Shown: positions 46,380-57,263 of the stretch, piece by piece | How the letters are laid out: each line of letters begins with the position of its first letter | Position numbering within the stretch: position 1 is the first letter of the stretch | Source of the DNA: Hysterium pulicare CBS 123377 | Taxonomy: Eukaryota > Ascomycota > Dothideomycetes > Hysteriales > Hysteriaceae | Assembly: GCA_000467715.1 (NCBI GenBank) | Contig: AJFK01000093.1 | Coordinates: 235,212-299,211, forward strand | Length of the DNA: 64,000 bases | Direction of reading: 5' to 3' | Position numbers and translations under genes: made by a program | Notes under the pieces: model-generated | What the model was told of the DNA's origin: nothing | What the model saw: only the letters and a program-made list of their open reading frames with translations | Database searches by the model: none

Positions 46380-49018
46380 TCATCCCAACCCCCAAGGCCC
46401 CCAAACGTTCCTCCCGCCCCACATCCTCTTCTCCCGCGCCTCCATGTTTCCCAAATGCCGCGTACTGATTCTCGTCCTCACATCCACCAGCCCCGTCGCT
46501 CCAGTTGCCGTTGCGCTCTCGGGTTGTAGCGAGGCGTTCGAAAGACTACGGTGGCGAGCGTGGGTGGTGGTGGCGGTGGATGGGATGTTGAGAGGGCGAA
46601 TGGGTGGGGTGGGAGGAGGTGGGATGTTGGAGAATGAGTTGGGAGGGGGATGGTAGGGGTTTGTGGTGGATGGAGGGGGGTTTGGGATGAAGGGGGGAGG
46701 GTTGTTGGAGAGGGTTGCTGAGTCGAGAGGTGAAGGAGGGAAGGTAGTAGAGTTGTTTGGGAGGGTTGTCAAGGCGAGAGGTTGGATGTTTGGAAATTGG
46801 GTAGCTGGTGGTCGGGACTGTTGTTGTTGGTGGGTATTGTCTATCGTACCGAATACATCTGTAGAGATTTCCAAGTTCCCGGTATTCAGTACCCCGGAAA
46901 CGGGCTCACTAAGAACAGCAGTGGTATGTCGTCTACGACGCTGCTCCTTGGCTAGAATGGAGGCCAGACGTATGTTCATGGGCTTACCACCACTACCGGA
47001 CTCAGATAGACGCGGATCCATGGATGGTACGGCCACAGGCATGGAGTTTGTTAGTTTGATCGAAGCTTGGATCTTAGCCATATCGTGCCTGAGTTGAGAA
47101 GCCCAGACATTACCACTTGCCCCTTTTCCGTCATCGTCTGTCGCCGGTGCGTGACATGGTGGTAGTAGTATATTGTCCCCATGGCCAAGATGATTCCAAT
47201 ACTGAAAGATGGCTATATACGGGACTGCTGAAAGACAGTAGACGTTATGGACGTGCCGCGCATGGAAAACAGCAGGAGTGATATGATGGAAACTGATGGG
47301 ACAGGTTTTGCAGGCGAACTCTTCATCTCGATTCAAGTCCTCCGAAGCTTTGTTATCGTTGCCAGCACCCGTTTCCGTGGTATTAGTAATACCTCCCGGT
47401 TCAAGGAGCCAGAATCTCATATCATGGCTATCCGAGAAGTGCATAGAAATGTGATCGCAGCGCTCGCCCCAAGTCGCAAACGTGACTCCGCACATGCCGC
47501 AAGTCATCTTGACAGGGCGCTCGATAGGCAGACACCACTCCTGAGTGGGTGTCTGGAAGCTATTCTGCTTGTGGACTTGTAACAAATGCTGAAACAGCTT
47601 GTCTTTCCGTGTGAATGCTCGCTTGCTACGCGGTACCGAGATACAAAGACGGCAGTTGTGTGAGTCAAGATGCTCGGAATCAGGATCCTTTTGCTCGCAG
47701 AAGACACAAGAGAGGATTCCGTCGGGAGAAGTGAAGGTCGGCCCGTTGGGCATACAAACCCATTCTTTCTGCGGAATATGTACGGATTCCTCATGGCGAC
47801 GCCAGTCGTATTTCTGGGCAAAGTCCACAGTGCAGAATGTGCATTGGTAGATCTTGAGAGGATCTGACAGCATTCGAGCGACAGATTTCGGCTTCTGATT
47901 TGCAGTCTCTCGTTGTCTTTTGCGGCCTCTGCGCGGACCACGATTCGTGGCCGAATCAATGCTAGAAGAGGTACTCGAGCCCGAAGTACTGCTGAAAGCC
48001 GCTTCTGAGACTGACATGCCGTCAGTCATGTTGGAGTGTCTTCTATCGCCTGATGGCCGTGAGGGCTTGTCGTTCGAGTCCATCAAAGCAGCAGCCTTTC
48101 GTACAGTCTCCTCGGTTATTCCCTCGTCTTCAGGGGAGCTAGAAAGAAAACGTTCCATGGGGCCTTGCTGTAATGCAGCAGAGCTGTGCGGAACATCAAT
48201 AGCATCGGTTGAATTGGGCGAGTCTAGAATAGTGTTGGGGGTCCTCGCTGAGTGGGGAGATCGACTAGTAACTGTAGGGAGTAGCTCGATAGGCTGATCG
48301 CTATTTCTGCGTCGTCCTTCAGAGACGGGAGGCAGCTTTCGTGCCCTCGCATTAGCAAAGAACGTACGTACTTGACGTAAGGATAATTTAGTCAGCTGTG
48401 CGAGTTCTTTCACTTTCCCCTGTGAAAGGTAGGGGTCGTCCTTATGTTGCTCAAAGTACTCCTCGAGTAGTTGCTTGGCGCCAGGAGGTATCCGACGAGG
48501 TTTCTTCTTGCTTCGTTCGCTGCCGCTCATGTCTTCGTCTAACACTGAATTAAATTCCGCGTTAATGATATTGTCGAAAGCGTCTCCAAGTGCTAGAGCA
48601 TCATACGTTTCGCCGAGTAGAGGATCTGCTGTCTCAGGCCATTCGGAATCCTCTAGAGCGTAGCTGGTACGATATCCGTTATTACTGTTGGCATATACGT
48701 TCATGTTCATACTCTGCTGGGTAAAGAAGGGGTTCTGATAGGAGAGCTGGTCCTGTTGAGGGACATTTTCGCTAAAATCGAGATACCTAGTATGTGAGTG
48801 GGTGGACGAATGTGGCACAGCGGCAGCAACGAACGGACTGACTGAAGCACATCTTCTTGCAAATCTGTTTCCGCCGCCAACATATCTTGACACTGGTAGG
48901 TGCCATTGTTATTGAAGTCTTGGGCGGCATCCCATGGTGAAACGACTGGATCTACATTCCCACCTAAAGATGAGAAGAGCAAAGAGTTCAGATCGTCGTT
49001 ATCCACAAAGGTGTCCAT
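46380..49018 (-). CDS. Homeobox (KN/TALE-like) plus C2H2 zinc-finger transcription factor
   Basis: Exons 49018-48894 and 48786-46380 (phase 2; donor gtgtca is weak) give 843 residues. A homeodomain of KN type lies at about 120-185: PPGAKQLLEEYFEQHKDDPY, VKELAQLTKLSLRQV, RTFFANARARK. C2H2-like fingers follow, such as YQCTFCTVDFAQKYDWRRHEESVH, CRLCISVPRSKRAFTRKDKLFQHLLQVH, CGMCGVTFATWGERCDHISMHF and CKTCPISFHHITPAVFHARHVH. A basic RRGRKRQRE stretch between the two parts is a likely nuclear signal. The C-terminal 170 residues are Pro/Ser/Thr-rich and disordered. Homeobox-plus-finger regulators of this layout are a fungal type linked to development; the target genes are unknown. Confidence 0.85.
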
Positions 49019-49866
49019 GACTTAAACGATAGCGTAGAGTTTCTTAGAACGCCCTGAATATCATATAAACGGTTTAGTAGGGTATTAGCTCCATGTTGTA
49101 TTAGGCAAATTGATGACTGATAAGGTCCGCGCCAAGGCTATCCAACCGCCCTAATCGTCAAAGAACTGAGTAAGCAAGATTTGATAATCATCCCAGCACG
49201 AATAGATCGCTAAATAATCTGGAACCATTCAAACTATGCTTAGTAGTATGATATTGTTAAGTAAGGAGAATAAGGATAGTGGAAAAAAGGAGACTGAGTA
49301 TTTGGGACAACGCAGGATATGACTGTTGAGGTCGCTTGCAAAGCCCAGAACTCTAGCCAATTCAGGTCATGCGTCCGGCGAATTTATCAAAGCAATGCTT
49401 TGCCGGAAACGTTGTAATTAGGAAAGAGGAGATGGTAGGAGAATGTTCGGTGTCTTAGATAGGATACTGGTTTGAATGGATTTTACCCCTGTGACCTCGT
49501 GCTAGAATATGGTATTATCTATAGAGAATAAGACGGAGATATTCCACGCCGAGCTGTCAACTACACTCGCTTCTGACTGAACGGAAGTAATAAGCATTAG
49601 AGGGGAGATGCTGGAAACTTCTACCTATCAAGTCTAAGCGACGTCACTCACTTTGGCGACATGCCTCGTCGCTTCCATCCAGAAGCACATCTGAAAAGTA
49701 GGGATATGTAGTTTCGAAGGCTTTCGGAAAGAGCTCGGCTTGCAAAGCAATGAATCATTGCACCCACCGTAGTCCATAAGTCATGCTATCCCACTGAGAG
49801 ACTTTCCATGAGACAACTTTGCAGACTGAACCTAACCGCTGCAGAACACACGTCATTCCATCACAC
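49019..49866. other. Intergenic 0.85 kb
   Basis: 5' flank of the homeobox gene and 3' flank of the WW gene, both on the minus strand. Nothing is recognised. Confidence 0.6.
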
Positions 49867-50709
49867 TTAAAAGAACACCCCTCCCAGAAGAGCACCTCCC
49901 AAAAGCCCGGCTGCAATCGGAGCTCCAAACCCTCCTCCATACCCTCCCCCATACGGCCTACCATAGGGCTGCGCCGGCCTGACGAACCTCGCATTCGGAT
50001 TCGCATAAGGGCCTTGCGCATAGGGATTGTACCCAAAAGCACCAGGCGGCACGGTTGCACCATTCGGTGGCTCAATGTAAACATCGCGACCCTGGCCATC
50101 TTTACAAAGAAACTGAGGCTGGCCCGTTTGGAGAGCTCTCACCATGGCTTGGCGAGCACGCAGATGTGCTTGATAGGCGCGCCGTTCCTCCTCTTCACGT
50201 TTGGCGCGGGCGACTTCACGTTCGGCGTGGGTGGACTGAGTGATCTTGTCCTTCATTTTGCGGCCGAATTTCTTGATTCCCGTGGGATGATCGGCTGCTG
50301 AGCTACCAGGAATTTTACGCGGTGGTAGTTCGGTGTCGTGGTGCTCGTCGTCGCTGCTTTCGGCTTCGATGTCTGCCAGGCTCATGGTTCGTTTGAAGTG
50401 CGTAATCTTTTGACGTTCTGATGGTTCGAGGGTGGAGAGATACTGATCGTCGTCATATGGGTGATGCCATATCGAGCGCGGTGGATCAACGTTTGTATCA
50501 ACGAAGAACTGATGCTGGTTTTCGGTATCAAACTGCCTCACCCATCCTGCAGGAAGTGGGCGATGTTCATCTTCCATACTGCGTCGTGTAGCTGGAGAAA
50601 TGCCGTTTCTAGTTACATGATTTGCAGGCGAGCTTGTTGGGAAGCGCGTGGAGCTGCTAGAGCCGACAGCATCCTCATATGAGGGTGGTGGTGCGGAGGG
50701 CGCGGACAT
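49867..50709 (-). CDS. WW-domain protein with its own PPxY motif and Gly-rich tail
   Basis: Single exon, 280 residues from the ATG at 50709, chosen because MSAPSAPPPSYEDAV looks like a natural N-terminus; an ATG ten codons upstream is possible. Near the N-terminus PPPSYEDAV is a PPxY ligand. The WW domain follows at about 50-82: LPAGWVRQFDTENQHQFFVD, then PPRSIWHHP, with both Trp. A Lys/Glu/Arg-rich helix lies in the middle, and the last 50 residues are Tyr/Gly/Pro repeats ending in a hydrophobic Gly-rich tail (AAGLLGGALLGGVFF). Such a protein may bind Rsp5-type ligases or membranes. The function is unassigned. Confidence 0.85.
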   Translation of the reverse strand: MSAPSAPPPSYEDAVGSSSSTRFPTSSPANHVTRNGISPATRRSMEDEHRPLPAGWVRQFDTENQHQFFVDTNVDPPRSIWHHPYDDDQYLSTLEPSERQKITHFKRTMSLADIEAESSDDEHHDTELPPRKIPGSSAADHPTGIKKFGRKMKDKITQSTHAEREVARAKREEEERRAYQAHLRARQAMVRALQTGQPQFLCKDGQGRDVYIEPPNGATVPPGAFGYNPYAQGPYANPNARFVRPAQPYGRPYGGGYGGGFGAPIAAGLLGGALLGGVFF

Positions 50710-51917
50710 ATTAGGGTTGAGGATGATATAAGTCTGCACTAAATAGGTAATGTCGAATTTGAAGGTAGTTCAAAGGTCTTTGTAGAATTTCATTCGAGAT
50801 GGAAAGTTTGTGAGTGATTGGAACAATTGCAGGCAAGGCTGGAGTATTTATTATTCTTTGTTGCTTGCGGTCATGCTGGCACCTGAGCAGGAAAGAGGCG
50901 TTGGAACATTGGAAATTGATGACGTGAACACGTCCTAGCCGCTCCGGGAAGGGGGTGGCTATGACGACACAGCCACCAGACCCTTTCAAATGTCACTACT
51001 CAGCCAACCCGGATGATTTGGAAGAAGTGGGCCCTGTGAACTCTAAATAAACCTCTGCAAAGGAAGATGAGGCAGAACATCCTCTCGTACTGATTCACCG
51101 ACATCTGTGCTCCTGCTTCGTATAGAGCATACCTTCCAATCCAACCCTATGCCTATGGTTTACCTCAGAACAAGTCTCAACACTCACACCATTGAAAGCA
51201 AGTTTATGTTTGTGAGTTCATTACTAAACTAGACATAACTGAAGACTGAAAAGAGAACCATGTTGGCAAGGCTCGCGGCAGGGAAAGCACTTCGATTATA
51301 TCGCTAGGGCCAAGTCAGCCTCGCGGAACAAGGTGAACAATATATATTAACACAGACAGGGTCCTGGTCTAAGCCCAGTTTGAACGTATCATCCATGCGA
51401 AGGCTGAATCACATACACTAGAGAAGCTGTGAAGACTCCAACGTTAGTTAAGGATTTGAAACCAGGATAGCTCGACAGAATTGACCAGCGCGACCGCGCG
51501 TAGTGATCAGATATCTTATTGTGCCCCAATAGGGCTCAAACTAGAGAGGTTCTCTATACTTCCTCCTACAACAACAGCCGTCCTGATTCTGGACAACTTA
51601 TCCACGTTAACCTTGAATAAATCCAAATTTCAACCTTATTTGGTAGGTTGAACTTCCTAACGCCGACGCTCTGGTGAGAGAAATGCCTTCGCAGTAATCG
51701 AGGGATGACCTCAATGACCATGAAGGCCCCAAGAAATATTAGACTCTATGTTGAATACCCGGAAGGCCTTCCTCTATATGGCCTCGGATGCAATAACTTT
51801 TTAGGGGTATCTCCCTGCAGACGCCGAACTTGTTGAAAGACGAATATTCCCCCAATGCATGTCATTATATCATTACAGTAGATGAAGTTGATTCAATCCA
51901 CACATGCAATCACTTTC
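50710..51917. other. Intergenic 1.2 kb
   Basis: 5' side of the WW gene and 3' side of AdoMet synthetase. No open frame with family features; no repeat seen. Confidence 0.6.
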
Positions 51918-53395
51918 TTAGAAAGAAAGCTGCTTAGGCTTCTCCCAGGTGAACTCTGGGTTTGAGAAGTGACCGTTCTTGGCCGTCTGGAAGTAAATTG
52001 GGTTGGTAAGGTTGAGTTCCTTAACGATGACACCAGGTCTCAGGTCGAAATTCTTCAAGATGATCTCCACAAGCTCGTCAGATGACTTGCCAGATGTGCC
52101 GTAGGTCTCAACGAAAATGGAAAGCGGCTCAGCAACGCCAATGGCGTAGGAGAGCTGGACGAGAGCTCGGCGAGCGAGCTTGGAGTGAACGAGGGATTTA
52201 GCGATCCAACGGGCGAGGTAGGCTGCCGATCGATCGACTTTGGAGTAGTCCTTGCCGGAGAAGGCACCACCACCGTGAGCACCCCATCCACCATAGGTAT
52301 CGACGATGATTTTTCGGCCAGTGAGACCGGCATCGCCTTGAGGACCGCCGATGATGAAGAGGCCGGAGGGTTGGATCTGGAGGTAATTAGTTACTGCTTG
52401 GACACAACAAAGTAGTCCAACTTACGTGGTAAACTGTCTTGTCGTCGAGGTACTTGGCGGGGATGACCTGCTTGACGATCTTCTCCTTGATCTGCTTCCG
52501 GAGCTCTTCCGTGGTGATGTCCTCACTGTGTTGAGCGCTGACAACGACGGTGTCTACGCGAAGAGGAACGACAGCTCCGCCATCATGTGCGTACTCAACG
52601 GTGACTTGAGTCTTGGTATCGGGTCGCAGCCATGGGAGAGATCCGCTTTTTCGGGCATTCGTCATGGCAGCATTGAGCTTGTGGGCGAGCTGGAGTGTCA
52701 ATGGTAGATACTCAGGGGTCTCATCAGTGGCATAGCCAAACATGATGCCTTGGTCACCAGCACCGAGCTTTTCGAGAGCCTCATCGTAGTGGAGACCTTG
52801 TGCGATGTCGGGAGATTGCTCCTCAATGGCAACCAGGACGTTGCAGGTCTTGTAATCGAAGCCTTTGTCGGAGGAGTCGTAGCCAATATCCTTGATGGCT
52901 TCACGGATGATCTTTTGGTAATCGAGACGGGCTTTCGTTGTGATTTCACCAAAGATCATGATCATACCGGTCTTGGTGGCAGTCTCACAAGCGACCTTGG
53001 AGAGAGGATCGTCCCTCAGGCAAGCATCGAGGATGGCATCGGAGACTTGGTCGCTAAAAGAAAGCGGTCAGCATTGAAACTCAAAGATGTCTTTCTGGCC
53101 TTGGAGAGCTCGAGAAGTGTGGTCTCTGGCATGACCCCGCCCACGGAACCGGAAATTTGTATCCGTGGTGAGACACGGGGGTGGTCAGATATAATACATT
53201 CCGACAGCTAGTAAGACAGGCACAGGAAACAATTGTACATACGCAATCTTGTCTGGGTGGCCTTCTCCAACCGACTCAGAAGTGAACAGGAAGGTTCCCT
53301 AGATGTTGTTAGTATAGAGTGGACCTTGAGCACAATGCTAAGAGAACAATCACCTTGTTGTGAGAGTTGCCATTGACGCCGTTTGAGGAGACCAT
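51918..53395 (-). CDS. S-adenosylmethionine synthetase
   Basis: Makes the methyl donor AdoMet from methionine and ATP in the cytosol. Four exons (53395-53354, 53298-53243, 53053-52426, 52376-51918; phases 0, 2, 0) give 394 residues, the family length. Visible signatures are [25 protein letters not shown], and the phosphate loop GGGAFSGKD, plus the end KPKQLSF. The first coding exon is only 14 codons. It shares a 396-nt divergent promoter with GPN3. Confidence 0.96.
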
Positions 53396-53791
53396 GGTGG
53401 CGGTGGGAGGCAGAAATTAACGATGGAGTGGGTAGCTGTGTACAAAGGGATATGGGACTGGGGAAGGAGAATTGAGAGCGAAGTAGAGGTGTATTGGCGA
53501 CTGGGGAGCAGGAGATGCGGCAGTTTAAGAAGCGGAGGGGGTCGCTGGATGGCTTTTTTCTCTCTCTGCAAATTGCCGAAGCAAAACATGCCAGGCAAAG
53601 GCCCGCCGACTACGGATGGAGCCAAGAGGAGCACGTCACGCTTGACCGCCTTTTTACACGCACCGCCTTCATTGGTGAAGCGCCCCGACTCGACTTCAAC
53701 GCCATCCGGCAGAAAAGTAAAGTCCGCAAGGTGGGGTGTACCTTCTCAAACAGCAGCCCGCGGCTCCGAAATCCGCAATAAACCCCCAGCC
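53396..53791. promoter_or_regulatory. Shared promoter of AdoMet synthetase and GPN3
   Basis: 396 nt between opposite start codons. No named motif stands out. Confidence 0.45.
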
Positions 53792-54749
53792 ATGAGCAAA
53801 TTCGGAGTACTGGTCATGGTGAGCAATCTTCCTCTCCGACGCGTTCGGTCCAAGATGCATGTACTAATTCCGTCTGAAGGGACCAGCAGGCGCTGGGAAA
53901 TCCACCTTCTGCACCGCAATGATTCAGCACCTACAAAACAACAAGCGACCTTGTTACTACGTGAACCTCGACCCTGCCGCCGAAGACTTCGCCTTCGAAC
54001 CGGACATTGACATTAAAGATCTGATAAGCCTCGAGGATGTAATGGAGGAGATGGGCCTCGGCCCAAATGGAGGCCTGATATACTGCTTCGAATTCCTCTT
54101 GGAAAATCTCGACTTTCTAACAGAGCCCTTGGACGAGGTCACGGAAGAATACTTAATAGTATTTGATATGCCCGGTCAAATTGAGCTTTACACGCATGTC
54201 CCAATCCTTCCTACCCTCGTCAAACATCTGATGCGCGGTTCACTGAACATCAATATGTGCGCGGCCTACCTCCTCGAATCCACCTTTATCATCGACCGTC
54301 CCAAATTCTTCGCAGGTACTCTCTCTGCGATGAGCGCCATGCTCATGCTCGAAATGCCTCACGTAAACATACTAAGCAAAATGGATTTGGTCAAGGGACA
54401 GGTTGCGAAGAGAGATCTGAAGCGTTTCCTCGATCCCGACGTTGAGCTACTGGATGAGGATACTCCAACAGACATTGAACCAGAGCAAACAGAGAGGGGC
54501 GGTGATCCTACAACTACAAAAAATATCATGGCAGGGTCATCCTTTAAGCGATTGAATCGGGCCGTTGGTCAACTGATTGACGATTTCAGCATGGTCTCTT
54601 TCCTGCAGCTCGACGCTCAAAACGAAGACAGCGTAGGAGATGTGTTGAGTTACATTGATGATGCCATTCAGTATCATGAGGCCCAAGAGCCACGGGAGCC
54701 AAAAGATGAGGTCGATACGGACATAGGCTACGATGCCATGAATCGATGA
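53792..54749 (+). CDS. GPN3: GPN-loop GTPase 3
   Basis: Small GTPase required for assembly and nuclear import of RNA polymerase II, working as a dimer with GPN1. Exons 53792-53818 and 53880-54749 (phase 0) give 298 residues. Seen: P-loop [19 protein letters not shown], the GPN insertion in [12 protein letters not shown], switch region [10 protein letters not shown], and NILSKMDLV for guanine. The first exon is 9 codons, ending just before the P-loop. The acidic C-terminus with a DTDIGYD block is usual for GPN3 rather than GPN2. Confidence 0.94.
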
Positions 54750-55160
54750 CAAGTTATTCTTGTTCGCATTTCTAGGAGTTCGGATTGAGTAGGGCAAGTC
54801 ATCGGCATGAAAAGGCGTCTTCCTTTTGATTAATCAGAAAGTGTGAGTCAGCCAGGCATTGTATTCAAAAGCCTAATCTTGAGATACCCATATTTTATCT
54901 AAATCTGTGTCAAATCCATTTTCAATTTTATCTGAGCTTCATAAACTAAAGGGTCGTCTCCACGCTGACCCACGGGGTATTACTCGAACCCCCATTAATA
55001 CTGCCTATCATTTAAGCCAGACGTCAGCTCAACACTATGAAAACTACTTGTTATACATCATCCTTCAAACAATTTGTACCATGGATCTTTAATCGGCGTC
55101 ATCAAATCTTCCACCAATCTCGACTTACACCGACCGAGTGACGGCAATGTTCCGTCTCGA
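54750..55160. other. Intergenic between convergent GPN3 and Ost-alpha-like genes
   Basis: 411 nt of 3' flank. Nothing is recognised. Confidence 0.6.
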
Positions 55161-55805
55161 TTAAGCACCACCACCTCCGCCTCCATCCACTCTTCCTCCA
55201 CCGCCGTCTGCTTGCTCGGCTTTGCTCACCACCCCAAACACCATTTTCGTAGGACCTGCAGCATCCTTCAACACATCCAAGATATTAATCGTGTCCCAAA
55301 TTCCCATCGCCATCCTTGCTGGTCTAGATCTAACAGTGGTCTTACCAAACTCTGAGATAGGCATGACATGCCGATATTCCGAAGGCCAGAAAGCCCAAAG
55401 GAAAATCAAAGAGGCGAGCACTGACTCTAGTGATACCAAGACATTAGGAACACCATAAATGATGTCGTAATATGTCAAATGCCGAGTAGTCTTTAGGTGG
55501 GAAGGGTCTGCTCGAGCTAATATTGCAAAGATGAAAGATTGGACTGCAATGACCAAAACGAAAAGACCAAGTGTGATTGTTTTGGCTGTGCCGCGGTGTT
55601 GTTTCAGGGAACTTCGCAGTCGAGCTCGGAACCATGTGATTGCGAGCAGGCAAAGGATGGTGAAGAGTAAAACGATAGCAGCCATCGATATTTGAACATT
55701 ACGGCGCGGAATTCGTAGGGGACATTGTATCTTTGTGAAGATTTCCAGGTTGATGAGGTTAAGTAGGGCAATTGAGAAGATTGCAAAAGCGAGGTACCAG
55801 ATGAA
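55161..55805 (-). CDS. Ost-alpha/TMEM184-like membrane protein, 5' part not found
   Basis: An open frame of about 214 codons beginning after a good acceptor (ttgcag, ending 55806) and ending in a Gly-rich tail. Four membrane helices are clear: FIWYLAFAIFSIALLNL, MAAIVLLFTILCLLAITWF, LGLFVLVIAVQSFIFAILA and VLVSLESVLASLIFLWAFW. The last two with YYDIIYGVPN between them match the end of Solute_trans_a (Ost-alpha/TMEM184) proteins, where a conserved acidic residue sits in the last helix. Normal members have seven helices. I searched upstream to about 57240 on the same strand and found no exon for the first three. Options are a distant small exon, a start at the internal ATG (55685), or a truncated pseudogene. 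Confidence 0.5.
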   Translation of the reverse strand, partial: FIWYLAFAIFSIALLNLINLEIFTKIQCPLRIPRRNVQISMAAIVLLFTILCLLAITWFRARLRSSLKQHRGTAKTITLGLFVLVIAVQSFIFAILARADPSHLKTTRHLTYYDIIYGVPNVLVSLESVLASLIFLWAFWPSEYRHVMPISEFGKTTVRSRPARMAMGIWDTINILDVLKDAAGPTKMVFGVVSKAEQADGGGGRVDGGGGGGA

Positions 55806-57263
55806 CTGCAATTCGTTAGCAAATTCTACTAATCTACGGTAAGGGACGAAGAAGGAAGCGCCTCAGAACATGCCTTAACCCAACACTTGATTCCAACTTG
55901 CTTTCAGTAATCAATACAGGACAAGAAAGAGATGTAGGTATTCACCAAACATCAAGCAAGACATTCCCAATCTCTATAAATATTTCAATCCTAGCATTTC
56001 GTCATAACAGCCATCAAACACCAGAGACTCTAGCATCCTGTTTCTCCATTCCTGTAGTCTGAAGCCATGCGCCATCTACGGCGCGTGTGACCCATCACTG
56101 ACCTTCGGCCCCAATGCTTCTCAATGCCACTCCGATATGGCGGGTATCTGAAAACCGCGAAATCAGAGTATTCTCGCATTTTGAAGCTCAAAAGGGCAAA
56201 AAGCTTAAAGAGGCTTAAAAAGGCTTGATCTAGGGAAGGATTAACATGAAAGCCGATCACACTACACCCAAAAGGGCCTAACGTCCAACAGAACTCCAGC
56301 TTCAAGGCGCCCTGCCATAACCACAATAAAACAATAAAACAAAAATCACTCACTGATAGCGATCGCAAGGCTGTACAATGATGGAACGAAGCAAGATCAA
56401 GACTCTCGTATGTATGAAAATATATCGACTCGGATTGGGCAGTCGTGAACAAAGCTTAGCAACATTACTCTCTCCTCCCGCCCACACGACCAACGATGCT
56501 TTTTGTGGCATATACATACATGCATATAGCTTCGGACCTTTTCCCACCCTCAAAACTCAAGTTTTCTCATTTTAAAGCGGCTTGAAACCAATATTCTATC
56601 CAACATCCACCGCCTCCAACGAAGCCTTTTCCCGCAATATCCAGTTCGGGAAAGTCTAAACGTCTATGTCTCCAGCTTTCGTTACTAGCAAAAGCTACTT
56701 TTTCTCCGTACTGTGTGTTGTATGCATGTCAATGCTGGGTCCATAATTGCATTTTTCTCTTTTACAGTCGCCTAGTGTAAGAGCAATTCTAAATTTGCCC
56801 TGACTAATAACATTCTTTCGGGTTCATAACTAAGGGTTGTGTGGTATTTTTAGGAGTTCTTAACTATGCTAATAGCTTAGCATGCTAATGTAAAGGATTT
56901 TAAGTTAGAAACTAGAAGCCATAGAGTATAATTATACTTTCTATAACTTATTCCTCTACTACCCCAAATTAGGTAGCCGAACATCCACTTGAAGCTTGTC
57001 GCAGAGGTTGAAATAGCTACTACGCAGCGACAACCTCAATATGAATAGGTATACATACCGTCTAGGATCAGAATTCTGTTGCCCACTATGTCACTATATC
57101 AAGCTTTCCGTCATAGAATTATATATAAACCGTATCGGAATTCTTTTGAACTTGCCATTCCTTTTTCATCCCGCGCCACGAAAATGCGATGAGCCGCTAA
57201 ACACAACGTAAGCTGCAATTCCTCCCGTACAGTATGCGAACATGCCCGCATCCTCATACTTAA
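55806..57263. other. Intergenic 1.46 kb, partly A+T-rich
   Basis: Upstream of the Ost-alpha-like frame and downstream of RPA135. The part from about 56810 to 57000 is A+T-rich with repeated CTAATAGC/GCTAATG words. No exon is recognised. Confidence 0.55.

Noticed and set aside
46162-46656. Plus-strand proline-rich frame overlapping the end of the homeobox gene
   Set aside because: Antisense of a low-complexity Pro/Ser/Thr tail; no signal of its own.
56030-56452. Minus-strand frame considered as the missing N-terminus of the Ost-alpha-like gene
   Set aside because: Only one weak hydrophobic stretch, no helix pattern of the family, and no in-phase donor leading to 55805.
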